The notes beneath the pieces were generated by a model that was given only the letters and a program-made list of their open reading frames with translations, was not told the origin of the DNA and did not search any database. DNA of 64,000 nt from an uncultured Holophaga sp. (lineage in GTDB: Bacteria > Acidobacteriota > Holophagae > Holophagales > Holophagaceae), in NCBI RefSeq assembly GCF_963677305.1, contig NZ_OY781925.1, forward strand, positions 1,637,001-1,701,000, written 5' to 3'. This document shows, one piece after another, positions 19,591 through 29,191 of this stretch (position 1 is the stretch's first letter; each line of letters begins with the position of its first letter). Both the position numbers and the translations under genes were made by a program.

Positions 19591-20580
19591 TCAGTCCGCC
19601 TGGATCCAGTGGGGGGTGTCTCCGGCTTCGGACAGGGCAAGGAGGGCCCGGGCGATGGCTGGGCTCAGGCTGGGCTGGCCCCCCTCCAGATCGGTGGAAG
19701 GGTCGCAGAGGGTTGCGCCGCAGGGCAGGGTATGGCCCGTAATGCTCTGCATCCGCCTGAGGAGGCCACCCATGAGGCCGTGGTTGGTGGCCGGGACCAC
19801 CAGCAGGACCTGATGCCCGCCGAGGTCCACCAGCAAGTCCTCACCCCGGAGATGCGTGGCCATGGTCTCCAGCCCGCTGAAACCGCCAGGGGTTCTCCGG
19901 GTGTCGAAGAGGACGACCCCGATCTTCTCCCGGGAGCGTCGGGCCCGGGAGAGGTTGGCCCGGGCCCAGATCTCCAGATAGCGGCGGGTGGGCAGCTGGC
20001 TCTGGGGATGCTCCAGGGCATGGTCGTCGGCGATGGCGCTGTGCAGGGCAAGGACCTCGTCTTTGCGGTGGAGTTCCTCCCGGAGCTGTTCCAGCTCCAG
20101 CAGGGGGGCGAAGAGGGCGGCCATCGCCTGGGCCACCAGGCGATCCTCGTCCGAGAACCGGCGGGGGCTGGCGGATTGCAGGGAGATGACCCCCAGGGGA
20201 GGATTTCCCACGGGGATCCCCAGGTAGGCCTCGATGCCGAGTTCCCGGGAGTCAGGGTGGGCGCCCCAGAGATCAGAGGCGGGGATGTCCTCCACCTCGA
20301 GGGGCAAGGGGGCTCCCTCCAGGGCCGCCTGGCAGAGGCCTGTGGCGGGGGCAGGGCTCCAGTCCGGCTGGAAGAGTCCTTCATGGGTGGCCCAGGCCAG
20401 CGTCTCCAGGCCGAAGGAACTCCGGGTTGCCAGCATGGTCCGGTCGATGCCGGTGAGGGCCACGACAAGGGAGAGGCCCTCCTGGATCCTCTCAGAGGGC
20501 CGCTCGGTTTCATGGGCCAGAAAGGACAGGAGGAGGCGCAGGGGGTCGGAGGATGGAGAGGAGGCTTCCATGCTTTCCAT
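19591..20580 (-). CDS. GAF domain protein with degenerate GGDEF domain
   Basis: 329 residues from ATG at 20580. Residues 8-155 form a GAF domain (LSLVVALTGIDRTML, GIPVGNPPLGVISLQSASPR, FSDEDRLVAQAMA). After a short helical linker comes a GGDEF-like fold beginning LPTRRYLEIWARANLSRARR. The active-site loop reads GGHQV instead of GGDEF/GGEEF, so catalysis is unlikely, yet RGED sits exactly five residues upstream, the position of the RxxD c-di-GMP inhibitory site. It may therefore be a c-di-GMP receptor. Same strand as, and 167 bases upstream of, the siaB-type gene. Confidence 0.8.
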   Translation of the reverse strand: MESMEASSPSSDPLRLLLSFLAHETERPSERIQEGLSLVVALTGIDRTMLATRSSFGLETLAWATHEGLFQPDWSPAPATGLCQAALEGAPLPLEVEDIPASDLWGAHPDSRELGIEAYLGIPVGNPPLGVISLQSASPRRFSDEDRLVAQAMAALFAPLLELEQLREELHRKDEVLALHSAIADDHALEHPQSQLPTRRYLEIWARANLSRARRSREKIGVVLFDTRRTPGGFSGLETMATHLRGEDLLVDLGGHQVLLVVPATNHGLMGGLLRRMQSITGHTLPCGATLCDPSTDLEGGQPSLSPAIARALLALSEAGDTPHWIQAD

Positions 20581-20652
20581 GATGGATCGGGAGACGGTGG
20601 TGTGGGTGAGCAATCTGCATGGACCCGGGCAGGCCCGCGATACTCTGGGGGC

Positions 20653-21522
20653 ATGACGCTGCAGAACTGGAAATTCATCGTGGAATCGGGGCAGTCGGAC
20701 CTGCGCCTGGATCAGCTGGTGGCCGAGGGCACGGGCCTCAGCCGGCGGCAGGCCCGGATGGCCCTGCAGCTGGGGGGGGTCCAGGTGAACCAGAAGCGGG
20801 TCCGCGTGGCCAGCCGTACGGTGCAGCCGGGATCTGAGGTCCGGGTGGCGGTGGACGACACCCTGGGGGCGCCCCCGGACTTCGCAGTCGAAGTGGTCTT
20901 CGAGGATCCCTGGCTGCTGGTGGTGAACAAGCCCGCCGGGCTGCCCACCCAGGGCACCCAGGCCTCCGATCGCCATGACCTGCTCGCCCTGCTGGGGCGG
21001 CAGCGCCCCGGACAGAAGCTCATCCTCTGCCACCGGCTTGACCAGGGCACCAGCGGGGTGCTGGTGCTGGCCAAGGACAAAGCGGGGGACCTGGGACGGC
21101 TCTTCCAGGAGCGGACTCTCCGCAAGCTCTATCTTGCCCGGATCCCCAGGACTCTGGAGCCGGTGGAGGTGGACCGCCCCATCGGCAGGCTGCGCCTGGC
21201 CAAGCCCGCCCGCTTCGGGTGCGAGGGTGACCTGCTGGAGCCCCGGCCCTCCCAGACGCTCTTTCGTCCTGCCACGGAGGAGGAGTCCCGGGGGCTGGTG
21301 CCTGGCTCCTGGGTGGTGGCCGAGCCCCGGACGGGGCGTACCCACCAGATCCGGGTCCACCTCGCCTGGCTGGGGACGCCCATCCTGGGCGATGGGCTCT
21401 ATGGGGGTGCTGCCTCCGACCAGCTATGGCTGCATGCCTGGAAGCTGGTCCTCAGCCATCCCGTTACCGGGGAGCCCCTGGAACTGGTCGCACCGCCCCA
21501 CCGCTTCATGGAGCCCTCGTGA
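20653..21522 (+). CDS. RluA-family RNA pseudouridine synthase
   Basis: 289 residues from ATG at 20653 (MTLQNWKFIV). N-terminal S4 RNA-binding domain (LRLDQLVAEGTGLSRRQARM, residues 17-36), then the RluA catalytic domain: VNKPAGLPTQG, the active-site CHRLDQGTSGVLVLAK (Asp130), TLRKLYLARI, and PRTGRTHQIRVHLAWLGTPI. Converts specific uridines of rRNA or tRNA to pseudouridine; which site cannot be told. The start is 6 bases after a possible -10 box (TACTCT, 20641-20646). Its stop overlaps the next gene's GTG. Confidence 0.92.
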   Translation: MTLQNWKFIVESGQSDLRLDQLVAEGTGLSRRQARMALQLGGVQVNQKRVRVASRTVQPGSEVRVAVDDTLGAPPDFAVEVVFEDPWLLVVNKPAGLPTQGTQASDRHDLLALLGRQRPGQKLILCHRLDQGTSGVLVLAKDKAGDLGRLFQERTLRKLYLARIPRTLEPVEVDRPIGRLRLAKPARFGCEGDLLEPRPSQTLFRPATEEESRGLVPGSWVVAEPRTGRTHQIRVHLAWLGTPILGDGLYGGAASDQLWLHAWKLVLSHPVTGEPLELVAPPHRFMEPS

Positions 21523-22472
21523 CAGCCAAGCTGCCCCTGGTCTACAACGCCCGGTCGGGCCCCCGGCCCAAGGATCCCGAGGCCCTCCTCTCCCGGCTCC
21601 CCGCGGAGCTGCGTGCCCGCATCGAACCTGCGCCCTTCGGCCCCCCCTGGGACTTCGGTCCCCTGATCCAGCAGGCCTGGGCCGCGGGAGGACCCCTGCT
21701 GGTCTGGGGCGGGGATGGCACTCTGCACCATGCGGGCCGGGCCCTGGTGGCGGCAGGTTGTCCCGTGCCCCTGGGGGCTGTACCGGGAGGTTCGGGCAAT
21801 GGCCTGGTCCGGGGTCTGCGCACACCCCTGGAGCCTGCGGGGGCCGTGGCCAGCCTGCTGGCGGGGCGGGAGATCCGCATGGACCTGCCCCGGCTGGACG
21901 GAATCCCCTTCCTGAACCTCTGCGGGACCGGCTTCGAGGCTGAGGTGGCCCACGCCTTCGACGGCCTGGAGGGGCGGGGCTTCCTGAATTACGCCCGCCT
22001 CAGTCTCGGGCTCTGGCGGACCCACCGTGGGGCGGGAGTGATCTGGGAGGAGGCCTCCCAACCGCCAGCGCGGCCAGCAGGGGGGGGCCTGGCCAGGCTG
22101 AAGGCCGCTTGGCGGGGAGGGGAACCTTCCCTGCCGGAGTCGATCTGGAGCCTCTGCTTCGCAAACCTGCCCCAGTTCGGCTCGGGCTTCTGGATCGCGC
22201 CGGGGGCCAGCCCGGTGGATGGTGTGCTGCAGTGGGCCCGCCTCCGGCGGCCCTCCCCCTTAGATCTGCTTTCTGAGGTGCCCCGCCTCTTCCGGGAGGC
22301 AGGGCACACACGGCTGAGGGAGGAGGGCAGGCTCCTCGCCTGTCGCCTGCGCCTGGAGCGCTCCCTGCCATGGCACCTGGATGGCGAGCCGGCGCCAGCC
22401 CGGGACCGGGCCGAGCTGACCCTGGAACCGGGGGGCTTCAGGATGCAGGTGACCGCGGATTGTCCCTGGTGA
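21519..22472 (+). CDS. diacylglycerol/sphingosine kinase-like lipid kinase
   Basis: 317 residues from GTG at 21519, overlapping the upstream stop (GTGA). A DAGK catalytic domain is shown by PLVYNARSG at the start, LVWGGDGTLHHAGRALV (nucleotide-binding GGDGT) and GAVPGGSGNGLVRGL; FLNLCGTGFEAEVAHAF matches the family's second lobe. Such soluble kinases phosphorylate diacylglycerol or related lipids with ATP. The protein ends in a typical beta-sandwich (PWHLDGEP). Coupled to the pseudouridine synthase gene by overlap only. Confidence 0.88.
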   Translation: MTAKLPLVYNARSGPRPKDPEALLSRLPAELRARIEPAPFGPPWDFGPLIQQAWAAGGPLLVWGGDGTLHHAGRALVAAGCPVPLGAVPGGSGNGLVRGLRTPLEPAGAVASLLAGREIRMDLPRLDGIPFLNLCGTGFEAEVAHAFDGLEGRGFLNYARLSLGLWRTHRGAGVIWEEASQPPARPAGGGLARLKAAWRGGEPSLPESIWSLCFANLPQFGSGFWIAPGASPVDGVLQWARLRRPSPLDLLSEVPRLFREAGHTRLREEGRLLACRLRLERSLPWHLDGEPAPARDRAELTLEPGGFRMQVTADCPW

Positions 22473-22555
22473 TGGGGAATGCACCAATTGCCGATGCGAA
22501 TATCAAGCAGAATCATGGACAATGGCCGGATGTCCCATGATGCTCGGAGTGTGTG

Positions 22556-23314
22556 ATGCCAGGCCCATTTGATATCGCTCTGCTGGAAACCGGTGAAGAC
22601 TCGGAGCTCTGCAGGTTGCTGAAGTCCTGCACTGACATCGGGCCCCTGCGTTACGCAGACGGGGAGCTGCTGGTGCGGCAGGATGACCGGGATCAAGACC
22701 TCTTCATCGTGGTGAAGGGGGTGTTCACCGTAGAACAGCCACCTCTGGTCGCCGGGGGGACTCCCGTGGTCCTGGCCTCGGTGCTCTGCGATCCCGCGCA
22801 CCTCGCCATCGTCGGCGAGATGGCCTACTTCGGGGATCTCCGGCGGACGGCCTCGGTCCGGAGCTGCGGGATCACCTATGCCCTCCGTCTCAAGCCTGCG
22901 CACATCGATGTGATCATCGCCGGCTATCCCGAACTCACCCGGGTCATCTGCCAGCAGTTCGCCCTGCGGTTGAAGGAGGCCAATGAGGTGATCCGGGCTT
23001 TCCAGAGCCGCTTCGCCCTGGTGAGCGTCAAGCGCCTGGTGTCTGAGGGGGAGCTGCTCTTCCGGGAGGGGGATCCGGCTCCTGAGATCCATCAGGTCCT
23101 GGCCGGACAGGTGGAGCTGAGCCGTGGAGCGGCTGTGACGGTCTGCGAGCCTGAAGACGCCCGATCGGGCTTCCTGGAGCCTGAGGCCTTCCTGGCTGGC
23201 CGGCCCCACCAGACCACGGCCCGGGCTCTGAGGGACAGCATCCTGGTGACGGTGAGCCGGGAGCATGCCGATGTCCTGGTGCGCTGCTATCCGGAGCTGG
23301 CCAGGTTGCGTTGA
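22556..23314 (+). CDS. protein with two cyclic-nucleotide-binding-like domains
   Basis: 252 residues from ATG at 22556, chosen over GTG 22553 because GGAG (22546-22549) is 6 bases away. Two cNMP-binding/Crp-like beta-barrels in tandem: residues 15-130 (YADGELLVRQDDRDQDLFIVVKG, IVGEMAYFGDLRRTASVRS) and 150-250 (LVSEGELLFREGDPAPEIHQVLAGQVELS). There is no HTH, kinase or transporter domain. The first barrel keeps a phosphate-cassette-like GEMAYFGDLRRTASV, while the second lacks it. It may be a ligand-binding regulatory partner. The downstream hybrid kinase starts 80 bases later. Confidence 0.8.
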   Translation: MPGPFDIALLETGEDSELCRLLKSCTDIGPLRYADGELLVRQDDRDQDLFIVVKGVFTVEQPPLVAGGTPVVLASVLCDPAHLAIVGEMAYFGDLRRTASVRSCGITYALRLKPAHIDVIIAGYPELTRVICQQFALRLKEANEVIRAFQSRFALVSVKRLVSEGELLFREGDPAPEIHQVLAGQVELSRGAAVTVCEPEDARSGFLEPEAFLAGRPHQTTARALRDSILVTVSREHADVLVRCYPELARLR

Positions 23315-23394
23315 ACGTTGAAATTCAGCCCAGGACGGTGCCGCGGCGATAGGAAGGGGGCACCCCTCTCCTGGGGGCGCTGGGTGGAAGGGCC

Positions 23395-26070
23395 ATGGGG
23401 GCTGGAATCGTTGGTGCCAGTGATCCGGAGGGGCGCCAGACGGCACCGCCGCCGAGGGCTGTCTGGCCGGTCTGTCTGGGGACGGTGACCCTCGCGGGGG
23501 TGGCTTGGCTGGTGCGCCACGGCATGAAGAGCCAGCGTTTCGGCATCCTCTTCTTCATGGTTCCCGTCCTGGTGGGTGCGCGCACGGGGGGGCTGGCGGG
23601 GGGGCTCTGCGGCACTCTCGCCGGAGGGGTGCTGACCCAACTGGGGCTTCAGGGGGGACGCCTCCGCTGGCAAGGTGACCTGCCGATGGGGGTCCTCTTC
23701 CTGGTGGTGGGGGGCCTGACCGCATGGATTCTGGAGAGGCAGCGCAGGAGTCAGGTGGAGACGGAGCAGGCCCTGCTCAGCCAGCGGAAGAGTGAGGCCC
23801 TCCTCCGGGCCGTGGTGGAGGGCGCCCCGGACGCCATCTTTGTGAAGGATCGGGAGGGCCGCTATATCCTCTTCAGCTCGGCGGCTGCCGGTCTGCTCGG
23901 GCGCCCCGTCGAGGAGGTCCTCGGGAGGACGGATCGGGAGATCTTCCCCCCTGCCTTGGCTCGGCACTTCCAGGAGGAGGACGCCCGGGTGATGGAAGGA
24001 GGGGAACCGCTCCTGCTGGAGCACATCCTGCCCAGGGGCAAGGGGGGGGATCGCTCGGTGCTCATCACCAAGGCCCGCATCGGTGGGGATGGCCTTAGTC
24101 CATGTCTGCTCGGCATCTCCCGGGACATCACAGAGTTGCGGATGGCGGAGCGTCGCCTTCGGGAGCAGGAGGCCCTCCTGCGGGCGGTGATGAACTCTCT
24201 GGGGTCGGGGCTGGCCGTGATGGACCCGGCCTGCCGGATCATGCTGGTGAACCCCCAGTGGACCCGGGATGTACTGGATCTGGGTGCCCCATTGGAACTG
24301 GCTCTGGGGGAGGGCTCCGATTACTGCTCCGCTGCCCTGGATTGCCTGGCGCCGGGGGACTCAGCGGCGGTGGCTGCCGGGGTGAGGGCCGTCGCCGGCG
24401 GCTGCCTGGCACGCTTCGGCATGGAGTTCGCTTCGGGCGGACGCTGGTTCGGGCTGGATGTCACCCCGCTGGGGGGGCAGTCGGGCGGGGCGGTGGCCAT
24501 CCATACCGACATCACGCCCAGGAAGCGCGCCGAGGCCTCCCTGCGTCTCAGTGAGGAGCGCTTCCACGAGGTCCTCTCCGAGGTGGAGGAGTGGGTGTGG
24601 GAGATGGACCCCAAGGGGATCTTCACCTACGTGAGCCCCTCCGTTGAGCGGATCCTGGGCTATGCGCCGGAGGCTGTCGTGGGCCGCCTGGGACTCACGG
24701 ACCTCTTGGCCCCCGGGGACATGCTGCGGGTGAGGATCCTGGCCCGGAGAGCCTTCATGCGGCGGAGCCGGGTCCGGGGACTGGAGACCCGCGCCCTCCG
24801 CCGGGATGGGAGTGAGATCCTCCTGGAGATCTCGGCTTCACCCATCCATGGTCCGGGCCGGTCCGTCCAGGGCTACAGGGGGGTGGGTCGGGACATCACC
24901 GCCCTCCGGAAGGGGGAGGAGGAGATGGACCAGCTGGAGCGTGAGCTCAATCACCTCCAGCGGATGGAGAGTGTGGGGCGGCTGGCGGGCGGGGTCGCCC
25001 ATGACATGAACAATGTTCTTGCCGCGATCATGGCCGTCACCGACATGGTCGTTTCCCGGCACCCCGGGGACGAGACGCTCCAGCGCAATGCGGGCACCAT
25101 CCTGCAGGCGGCCACCCGGGGCAGGGACTTGGTGAAGGGGCTCCTGGAGTTCTCCCGCAAGGACCTGCAGGAGCCCAGGGTGCTGGACCTGAACGCCCTC
25201 ATCCGCCAGGAGGCCGAGTTGCTGGAGCACACCACCCTCAAGCGGGTGGGTATCCGGCTGGAGCTCCAGGAGCCCCTGCCTCCTGTGCTCGGGGAGCCGG
25301 TGGCCCTCGCCAACGCCCTGATGAACCTGTGCGTCAATGCCGTGGATGCCATGCCGGGCGGGGGGGAGCTCACCCTGGCCTCCCACAGTGATCCCGACGG
25401 GGTGCTGGTGGAGGTCTCGGATACCGGAGAGGGCATGACCCCCGAAGTCGCGGAGATGGCCCTGGAGCCCTTCTTCACGACCAAACCCACCGGGAAGGGG
25501 ACGGGATTGGGGCTCTCCATCGTCTACGGGACCATGAAGGCCCATGGCGGCTATGTCCGGATCCAGAGCGAGCAGGGCAGGGGGACGCGGGTGGCGCTCC
25601 GCTTCCCACCCTCTGCAGCTGACCAGATGGGCTTCGGGGGCCACGCTTCCGAGCCTGAGGAGGGCGGACGGGGGATGATCCGCCGTCATGTCCTGGTGGT
25701 GGATGATGACGAGCTGATCCGCGAGTCTCTGCCGGAACTCCTGGAGGCCCTGGGGCACCACGTCGTCGTTGCGGATTCCGGTCCGATGGCTCTGGAGACC
25801 CTTGGGGGGAATCCCGAGGTGGAGGTGGTGGTCCTGGACTTCAATATGCCCGGGATGGATGGCCTGGAGACTCTGGCCCGGATCCGGGAGCGGCATCCGC
25901 TGCTCCCGGTGCTCCTGGCCTCGGGCAACCTGCCCGAGCGGGGCCGTCAGGCCCTGCGGCAGTTCTGCCACGTGGGCCTGTTGTGCAAGCCCTTCAGCTC
26001 AAGGGAACTGAGCCTGGCGCTGAGGGACCTGCCCCTCAGTCCATCCGGTAGTTCGGGGCTTCCTTCGTGA
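23395..26070 (+). CDS. PAS hybrid sensor histidine kinase with C-terminal receiver
   Basis: 891 residues. Three or four N-terminal TM helices (about 22-115, a DUF4118-like membrane unit), three PAS domains (about 130-250, 255-375, 385-505), coiled coil, HisKA with GGVAHDMNN (His536), a HATPase domain ([30 protein letters not shown]), and a receiver with VVDDDE, phosphoacceptor Asp815 in [11 protein letters not shown] and Lys in LLCKPF. Detects an unknown signal through PAS ligands; phosphate would pass to its own receiver and on via an unlinked Hpt protein. Its last 35 bases overlap the end of the converging guaB gene. Confidence 0.93.
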   Translation: MGAGIVGASDPEGRQTAPPPRAVWPVCLGTVTLAGVAWLVRHGMKSQRFGILFFMVPVLVGARTGGLAGGLCGTLAGGVLTQLGLQGGRLRWQGDLPMGVLFLVVGGLTAWILERQRRSQVETEQALLSQRKSEALLRAVVEGAPDAIFVKDREGRYILFSSAAAGLLGRPVEEVLGRTDREIFPPALARHFQEEDARVMEGGEPLLLEHILPRGKGGDRSVLITKARIGGDGLSPCLLGISRDITELRMAERRLREQEALLRAVMNSLGSGLAVMDPACRIMLVNPQWTRDVLDLGAPLELALGEGSDYCSAALDCLAPGDSAAVAAGVRAVAGGCLARFGMEFASGGRWFGLDVTPLGGQSGGAVAIHTDITPRKRAEASLRLSEERFHEVLSEVEEWVWEMDPKGIFTYVSPSVERILGYAPEAVVGRLGLTDLLAPGDMLRVRILARRAFMRRSRVRGLETRALRRDGSEILLEISASPIHGPGRSVQGYRGVGRDITALRKGEEEMDQLERELNHLQRMESVGRLAGGVAHDMNNVLAAIMAVTDMVVSRHPGDETLQRNAGTILQAATRGRDLVKGLLEFSRKDLQEPRVLDLNALIRQEAELLEHTTLKRVGIRLELQEPLPPVLGEPVALANALMNLCVNAVDAMPGGGELTLASHSDPDGVLVEVSDTGEGMTPEVAEMALEPFFTTKPTGKGTGLGLSIVYGTMKAHGGYVRIQSEQGRGTRVALRFPPSAADQMGFGGHASEPEEGGRGMIRRHVLVVDDDELIRESLPELLEALGHHVVVADSGPMALETLGGNPEVEVVVLDFNMPGMDGLETLARIRERHPLLPVLLASGNLPERGRQALRQFCHVGLLCKPFSSRELSLALRDLPLSPSGSSGLPS

Positions 26071-27496
26071 TCATCACGTCGTGGGCGTGGCTCTCGCGCA
26101 GGCCGGGACTGGTGATCTGGACGAAGCTGGCCTTCTGCTGGAACTCGGGGACGCTGCCGCCGCCCACCAGGCCCATGCCGGCGCGCAGGCCGCCCATGAG
26201 CTGGGTGATGAGGTCCGCCACCTTGCCCTTGTAGGGCACCTGGCCTTCGATGCCCTCGGGCACCAGCTTGGTGTCGTCCTTGCCCTCCTGGAAGTAGCGG
26301 TCCTTGGAGCCCTCCTTCATGGCGCCGATGGAGCCCATGCCCCGGTAGGACTTGAAGGTGCGGCCCTGGTAGAAGATGGTCTCGCCCGGGGCTTCCTCGG
26401 TGCCGGCCAGGAGGCCACCGATCATGACCACATCCGCACCGGCGGCGATGGCCTTGGCGATGTCGCCCGAGAACTTGATGCCGCCGTCGGCGATGCAGGG
26501 GACCCCCAGCTCGCGGCAGGCCCGGGAGGCCTCGGAGACGGCGGTGATCTGGGGCATGCCGGCGCCGGTGACGATGCGGGTGGTGCAGATGGAGCCGGGC
26601 CCGATGCCGACCTTGACAGCGCTGGCCCCAGCCTGGATCAGGTCCCTGGCTCCCTGGTAGGTGGCCACATTGCCGGCGATGATGCCGATCTCCGGGAATG
26701 CCGCCCTCAGGGCCCGCAGCCCGTCGAGGACCCCCTTGCTGTGGCCGTGGCTGCTGTCCAGGCAGAGCACATCGACCTTGGCCTCCACCAGGGCCTTGGC
26801 GCGGTCCAGCATGTCCCGGCCCACGCCCAGGGCGGCGCCAACGCGGAGGCGGCCCATGGCATCCTTGGCGGCGTTGGGGTAGTTGATGGACTTCTCGATG
26901 TCCTTGACGGTGATGAGGCCCCGCAGGCCGCCCTTCTCATCCACCACCAGGAGCTTCTCCACGCGGTGCTGCTGGAGCTTGACCTTGGCCTGCTCCAGGG
27001 TGGTGCCCACGGGGACCGTCACCAGGGGCTGACGGGTCATGCGCTCGCTCACCAGCAGATCAAGGTTGGTCTCGAAGCGCAGGTCGCGGTTGGTGAGGAT
27101 GCCCACCAGCTTGCCGTTCTCGACCACGGGGACGCCGCTGATCTTGAACTTGGCCATGAGGGCTTCGGCCTCGTGGATGCGGGCGTCGGGGCTGATGGTG
27201 ATGGGGTTGGTGATCATGCCGCTCTCGGAGCGCTTGACCTTGTCCACCTCCTCGGCCTGACGTTCGATGCTCAGGTTCTTGTGGATGATGCCCATGCCGC
27301 CCTGCTGGGCCAGGGCGATGGCCAAGCGGCCCTCGGTGACGGTGTCCATGGCGGCGGAGAGGATGGGGATGCGCAGGTTCACGTCCCGGGTCACGCGGGT
27401 GGCGAGGTCGACCTGATTGGGATGCACCTCGGAAGGCCCCGGCACCAGAAGCACGTCGTCGAAGGTCAGGGCCTGTACAAGGGGCAAGGTCAGCAT
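26036..27496 (-). CDS. guaB: inosine-5'-monophosphate dehydrogenase
   Basis: 486 residues, full length for bacterial IMPDH; oxidises IMP to XMP with NAD+, the first committed step of GTP synthesis. N-terminal [15 protein letters not shown], a CBS-domain pair (about 95-205, with [20 protein letters not shown]), catalytic loop [28 protein letters not shown], and the mobile flap [10 protein letters not shown]. The start at 27496 (MLTLPLVQ) has a strong RBS (GAGGA on the minus strand, 5 bases upstream); an earlier in-frame codon at 27547 would place the leader hairpin in the coding region. The leader carries a terminator-like element. Confidence 0.96.
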   Translation of the reverse strand: MLTLPLVQALTFDDVLLVPGPSEVHPNQVDLATRVTRDVNLRIPILSAAMDTVTEGRLAIALAQQGGMGIIHKNLSIERQAEEVDKVKRSESGMITNPITISPDARIHEAEALMAKFKISGVPVVENGKLVGILTNRDLRFETNLDLLVSERMTRQPLVTVPVGTTLEQAKVKLQQHRVEKLLVVDEKGGLRGLITVKDIEKSINYPNAAKDAMGRLRVGAALGVGRDMLDRAKALVEAKVDVLCLDSSHGHSKGVLDGLRALRAAFPEIGIIAGNVATYQGARDLIQAGASAVKVGIGPGSICTTRIVTGAGMPQITAVSEASRACRELGVPCIADGGIKFSGDIAKAIAAGADVVMIGGLLAGTEEAPGETIFYQGRTFKSYRGMGSIGAMKEGSKDRYFQEGKDDTKLVPEGIEGQVPYKGKVADLITQLMGGLRAGMGLVGGGSVPEFQQKASFVQITSPGLRESHAHDVMITKEAPNYRMD

Positions 27497-27507
27497 GGTA
27501 TCCTCGG

Positions 27508-27576
27508 AAAAAACCGGGTTCCGCACCAGCGGAACCTTGCATGCCATAATTGCACGCCCGTTGTCTTTCCGCTAGG
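27508..27576 (-). promoter_or_regulatory. terminator-like hairpin and possible antiterminator in guaB leader
   Basis: On the minus strand GGTTCCGC-TGGT-GCGGAACC forms a perfect 8-bp stem (27536-27517), followed after CG by six U (27513-27508), then the guaB RBS and ATG at 27496. An upstream AGCGGAA (27573-27567) is exactly complementary to TTCCGCT of the 5' arm (27534-27528), and the pairing extends by CC/GG with one bulge, so an alternative antiterminator helix is possible. No upstream gene on this strand needs terminating, since msrBA is divergent. A weak extended -10-like TGCAATTAT (27554-27546) would put the transcript start right at the hairpin, which argues against attenuation unless a promoter lies further upstream. 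Confidence 0.55.
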
Positions 27577-27682
27577 CCAGGAGCTTTTGCCAAGGGCGCT
27601 TGTGCGCGATTTCGCATCTCTGTGACGCGTGAACGGCGACCGGGCCGCGGGCATCCAAGGGAGCACAGCGGGAGGTCCCCCG

Positions 27683-28717
27683 ATGCCCACACCGGACCGG
27701 AATCGATGGCTCAGCCTTTTGGCGTTCGCGGCGGTCGGCTTTCCGCTCCTGGGGCTTGCGGGGTGCGATGCTCCGCGTGGGGGTTCCATGCCGCAGATCA
27801 CCGAAGACGCCAACCTCAAGTCCCGACTCAGCCCCCGGCAGTACTATGTGACCCGACAGAACGGCACCGAGCCGCCCTTCGAGAACGAATACTGGAATGA
27901 GAAGCGGGAGGGGCTCTACGTCGATATCGTCGATGGTCGTCCGCTCTTCAGCTCCCGGGACAAGTTCGACGCTGGCTGCGGTTGGCCCAGCTTCACCCGC
28001 CCCCTGGCCGGGACGGTCCTGGCGGAGAAGGATGACCACAGCTTCGGAATGCTCCGGACGGAGGTGCGTTCCCAAGGCTCGGACTCCCACCTGGGCCATG
28101 TCTTCAACGACGGGCCGGGACCCACCGGGTTGCGCTATTGCATCAACAGCGCCTCCCTCCGCTTCATCCCGGTGGAACAGCTGGAGCAGGAGGGCTACCG
28201 GGGCTATCTTCCTCTCTTCCGGAAGGACCTGGACTATGAAGTGGCCCTCTTTGCCGGGGGCTGCTTCTGGGGCATGCAGGAACTGCTGAGGGGCCAGCCC
28301 GGTGTGCTCTCCACCCGGGTGGGCTACACCGGTGGGGAGACCCCGGACCCTGTCTACGAAGCGGTGAAGACGGGGAAGACCGGCCATGCCGAGGCCGTGG
28401 AGGTACGCTTCGACCCCAAGGTCACAAGCTATGAAGCCCTTTTGCGCTTCTTCTTCCGGATGCACGACCCGACCACCCTCAACCGCCAGGGCAATGATCT
28501 CGGCACCCAGTACCGGAGCGCCATCTTCACCTTCAGCCCGGCCCAGCGCCAGGCGGCCGAACGGATCAAGGCGGAGGTGGAGGGCAGTGGCAAGTGGAGC
28601 CGCCCGGTGGTAACCCTCATCGGGTCCGCCGGCCCCTTCCACGACGCCGAGGCCTATCATCAGGACTACCTGCAGAAGCACCCCGGGGGTTACACCTGCC
28701 ACTGGGTCCGGGACTGA
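27683..28717 (+). CDS. msrBA: lipoprotein MsrB-MsrA methionine sulfoxide reductase fusion
   Basis: 344 residues from ATG at 27683, RBS GGAGG at 27671-27675. N-terminal lipoprotein signal ([17 protein letters not shown]), so it should act in the periplasm or at a membrane. Residues 40-180 are MsrB ([47 protein letters not shown] with the catalytic Cys); the zinc CxxC pairs are absent, as in the zinc-free MsrB subgroup. Residues 190-340 are MsrA ([12 protein letters not shown] catalytic Cys, [25 protein letters not shown]). Repairs R and S methionine sulfoxide. There is no fused thioredoxin domain, so a separate reductant is needed. Confidence 0.94.
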   Translation: MPTPDRNRWLSLLAFAAVGFPLLGLAGCDAPRGGSMPQITEDANLKSRLSPRQYYVTRQNGTEPPFENEYWNEKREGLYVDIVDGRPLFSSRDKFDAGCGWPSFTRPLAGTVLAEKDDHSFGMLRTEVRSQGSDSHLGHVFNDGPGPTGLRYCINSASLRFIPVEQLEQEGYRGYLPLFRKDLDYEVALFAGGCFWGMQELLRGQPGVLSTRVGYTGGETPDPVYEAVKTGKTGHAEAVEVRFDPKVTSYEALLRFFFRMHDPTTLNRQGNDLGTQYRSAIFTFSPAQRQAAERIKAEVEGSGKWSRPVVTLIGSAGPFHDAEAYHQDYLQKHPGGYTCHWVRD

Positions 28718-28730
28718 GTGTTCCGTACTT

Positions 28731-29087
28731 TCAGTCCGGCTGTTCGGCCAGCCAGTCCAGGGCCTGCTCACGAGTCTCGGCGAAGCACTGCCCCTTCTGC
28801 ATGGCGTTGGCCAGGATCTTCTGGATGCCCCGGATTCCCACGATGGCCGAGTAGGTGTGTCCCAGGGCGGCGTTCATCTTGTCGTGGGTCTCGGCGCCGG
28901 CCTTCTTGATGGACTCGTCCGTCGTGGTGCCGGTCACATCCATGCAGACCCGCCGGATCTTCCGGTCAATGGCCAGCTTGGAGAAAAGGGGGAAGTTGGC
29001 TACGATCTGGGCCGGGGTGAGGTTCGAGTTGTCGACGATGATGATCGACTTTCCCTTGTGGGTGATTGCCTGGATGCGCTCGGACAC
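28731..29087 (-). CDS. SpoIIAA-like/STAS-fold protein
   Basis: 118 residues: KSIIIVDNSNLTPAQIVANF, RRVCMDVTGTTTDESIKKAG, SAIVGIRGIQKILANAMQKG and a C-terminus CFAETREQALDWLAEQPD. The last part strongly resembles the end of SpoIIAA-like (STAS-related) proteins, where a strand plus 'eeAlaWL' helix closes the fold. No catalytic residues or membrane segments. It may be a small lipid- or protein-binding regulator. Same strand as the YraN-type gene upstream (88-base gap holding part of a 28-bp palindrome). Function unknown. Confidence 0.6.
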   Translation of the reverse strand: MSERIQAITHKGKSIIIVDNSNLTPAQIVANFPLFSKLAIDRKIRRVCMDVTGTTTDESIKKAGAETHDKMNAALGHTYSAIVGIRGIQKILANAMQKGQCFAETREQALDWLAEQPD

Positions 29088-29163
29088 GGAATCCTCCGTA
29101 ATGGGGGGGGCGGAGCCCCTGGGTTCTTGGTTTGGGAATAGATGACGATCTTAGCGCTTTTTC

Positions 29164-29191
29164 CAGGAAAGATGTCTAGACATCTTTCCTG
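29164..29191. repeat. perfect 28-bp palindrome spanning the yraN stop codon
   Basis: Half-site CAGGAAAGATGTCT (29164-29177) is followed directly by its exact reverse complement AGACATCTTTCCTG (29178-29191), with no spacer. It includes the stop codon of the YraN-type gene (29176-29178). On the minus strand it is followed by an A-run rather than a T-run, so it is not a standard intrinsic terminator. It could be a protein-binding site or an RNA hairpin protecting the 3' end. Confidence 0.7.

Noticed and set aside
26081..27625. Long plus-strand frame opposite guaB
   Set aside because: Mirror of guaB with biased Gly/Ala/His content; no RBS or domain.
29164..29191. 28-bp palindrome as an intrinsic terminator
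   Set aside because: No T-run follows on either strand; the YraN strand is followed by A residues.
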